Assembly (NCBI GenBank): GCA_017413085.1
Contig: JAFPVC010000052.1
Coordinates: 1 to 64,000 of the forward strand
DNA: 64,000 nucleotides
Direction: 5' to 3'
From: Prevotella sp.
GTDB lineage: Bacteria; Bacteroidota; Bacteroidia; Bacteroidales; Bacteroidaceae
The first letter of the stretch is position 1. The number at the start of each line of letters is the position of its first letter. Positions 63,565-64,000 of the stretch are shown piece by piece. The translations under genes were made by a program, and so were the position numbers. Under the pieces are notes generated by a model that was given only the letters and a program-made list of their open reading frames with translations, had not been told where the DNA came from and searched no databases.

Positions 63565-63579
63565 CTGTGTACGCACACA
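63565..63579. promoter_or_regulatory. Operator-like site, distal copy
   Basis: CTGTGTACGCACACA, a one-step degenerate version of the perfect palindrome at 63631; centre-to-centre distance about 66 bases. Confidence 0.6.
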
Positions 63580-63630
63580 ACCGTTGATAATTGTCAATTA
63601 TGTGATAAAAATGAAAAGATTTTTAGAAAA

Positions 63631-63646
63631 CTGTGTGCGCACACAG
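63631..63646. promoter_or_regulatory. Operator-like perfect palindrome overlapping the -33 region
   Basis: CTGTGTGCGCACACAG, 16 bases, perfect dyad, 11 bases before the -7 box. Shape and GC centre suit a LacI-type repressor; the regulator is not in the window. Confidence 0.65.
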
Positions 63647-63657
63647 AAAAAAAGTAG

Positions 63658-63666
63658 TAACTTTGC
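63658..63666 (+). promoter_or_regulatory. -7 box downstream of the operators
   Basis: TAACTTTGC. The -33 region is occupied by the palindrome. Confidence 0.7.
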
Positions 63667-63671
63667 ATTGT

Positions 63672-63973
63672 CAAAAAGAAAAAGGCAAAGATAATAGAGC
63701 ATAAGACGAAAGCTTAAAATTGTTTTGATTCGAATCGTCGAGAGACAGATTGTTGTTATCAAAAGATTGATTTAGTAAGGATAACGAAAACTGACATCAG
63801 TCCAATGGAGGGAAAGGTAATGGCAAAGGCAACGGCCAGCCGGTACCACCCCCACAAGGACGGTCAAAAAAAGCACATACAAAGAACACACTTTTCATAA
63901 CGGATATTGTTTAGGTTAGTAGATATATTTTTTGTTCACCCTGCCGGTCGTGAGATTAGCAGGGTGTTTTTTT
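63672..63973 (+). other. Short transcript of unclear nature (ncRNA or leader)
   Basis: Bounded by the operator-controlled promoter and the terminator at 63937-63973, about 300 bases. The only ATG-started frame of note is 63805-63900 (31 codons, MEGKVMAKATASRYHPHK...), with no known family. A different frame across the same bases reads GKGNGKGNGQPVPPPQG to TAG at about 63919 and looks more protein-like, but has no start codon after an upstream TGA. It could be a small RNA, a leader for the next gene outside the window, or a small gene. Confidence 0.4.
63937..63973 (+). terminator. Terminator near the window end
   Basis: CACCCTGC and GCAGGGTG arms with a 14-base loop and T7. Confidence 0.9.
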
Positions 63974-64000
63974 GTGTCCCAAACAAGTCCAAATCCGACA

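Noticed and set aside
63720-63745. GATTCGAATC resembles the T-arm of a tRNA
   Set aside because: No acceptor stem, D-arm or anticodon arm can be placed around it.
63807-63919. Protein-like frame GKGNGKGNGQPVPPPQG near the window end
   Set aside because: An upstream TGA at 63792 leaves no ATG, GTG or TTG start; kept only as a remark on the transcript.

Overview
The window is a chromosomal piece of a Bacteroidota bacterium, most likely a Prevotella-type (Prevotella/Segatella/Xylanibacter) gut or rumen organism. The evidence is threefold. First, many genes are preceded by the Bacteroidota promoter -7 box (TAnnTTTGC), in the best cases with TTTG 19-20 bases upstream. Second, there are SusC/SusD pairs, a hybrid two-component system, BACON and Prevotella-type C-terminal tails. 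Third, no classical Shine-Dalgarno sequence precedes most starts. No rRNA, tRNA, CRISPR array or transposase was seen.

Layout: 0-7 kb holds housekeeping genes: a small peptide gene, nagB, ackA and pta (split by a four-helix-bundle gene sitting between long inverted repeats), the c-di-AMP synthase cdaA, and a divergent pair of membrane-lipid genes (CDP-alcohol phosphatidyltransferase and a flippase-like protein). 7-12.7 kb holds a P-type Ca2+ ATPase, a HAD phosphatase and an O-methyltransferase. 12.8-24.5 kb is a polysaccharide utilisation locus: SusC, SusD, two surface lipoproteins and a BACON-GH5 endoglucanase. 24.6-28.4 kb holds a toxin-antitoxin pair, cysS and two related small secreted proteins. 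28.5-37.5 kb is an outer-membrane uptake cluster: TonB receptor, periplasmic HMA protein with a Cys/His-rich tail, DUF4876-type lipoprotein, second TonB receptor and DUF6850-type barrel, plausibly for a metal or metal complex. 37.8-39.6 kb holds a truncated zeta toxin with its partner, then flavodoxin and its DUF2023 companion. 40.1-42.9 kb is an AlgX/DHHW plus MBOAT pair for O-acetylation of an exported glycan. 43-57 kb is a hybrid sensor-regulator followed by GH31, GH94, a GPH sugar transporter and GH3, which together suit periplasmic trimming of xyloglucan or beta-glucan oligosaccharides, import, and phosphorolysis of cellobiose. 57-63.4 kb holds a very large secreted pectinesterase and a DASS-type carboxylate transporter. 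The end carries an operator-controlled promoter and a short transcript with its own terminator.

The most unusual content is non-coding. A 74-bp repeat, which can fold into a branched hairpin and shows compensatory base changes between copies, occurs as arrays of 3, 5 and 2 units. Each array starts at a -7 box and lies in the 5' leader of a plus-strand gene (Ca2+ ATPase, TonB/HMA metal cluster, flavodoxin). Two of the arrays also share the promoter sequence upstream. A second class of elements, inverted repeats whose arms are reiterated short motifs such as TTGAAGAA or GTGAAGA, lies between genes, encloses the four-helix-bundle gene, and has entered coding sequences in frame (TonB receptor, cellobiose phosphorylase, two lipoprotein signal peptides). 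A third family is an array of GTAATC/GATTAC half-sites at about 11-bp spacing, present at two loci.
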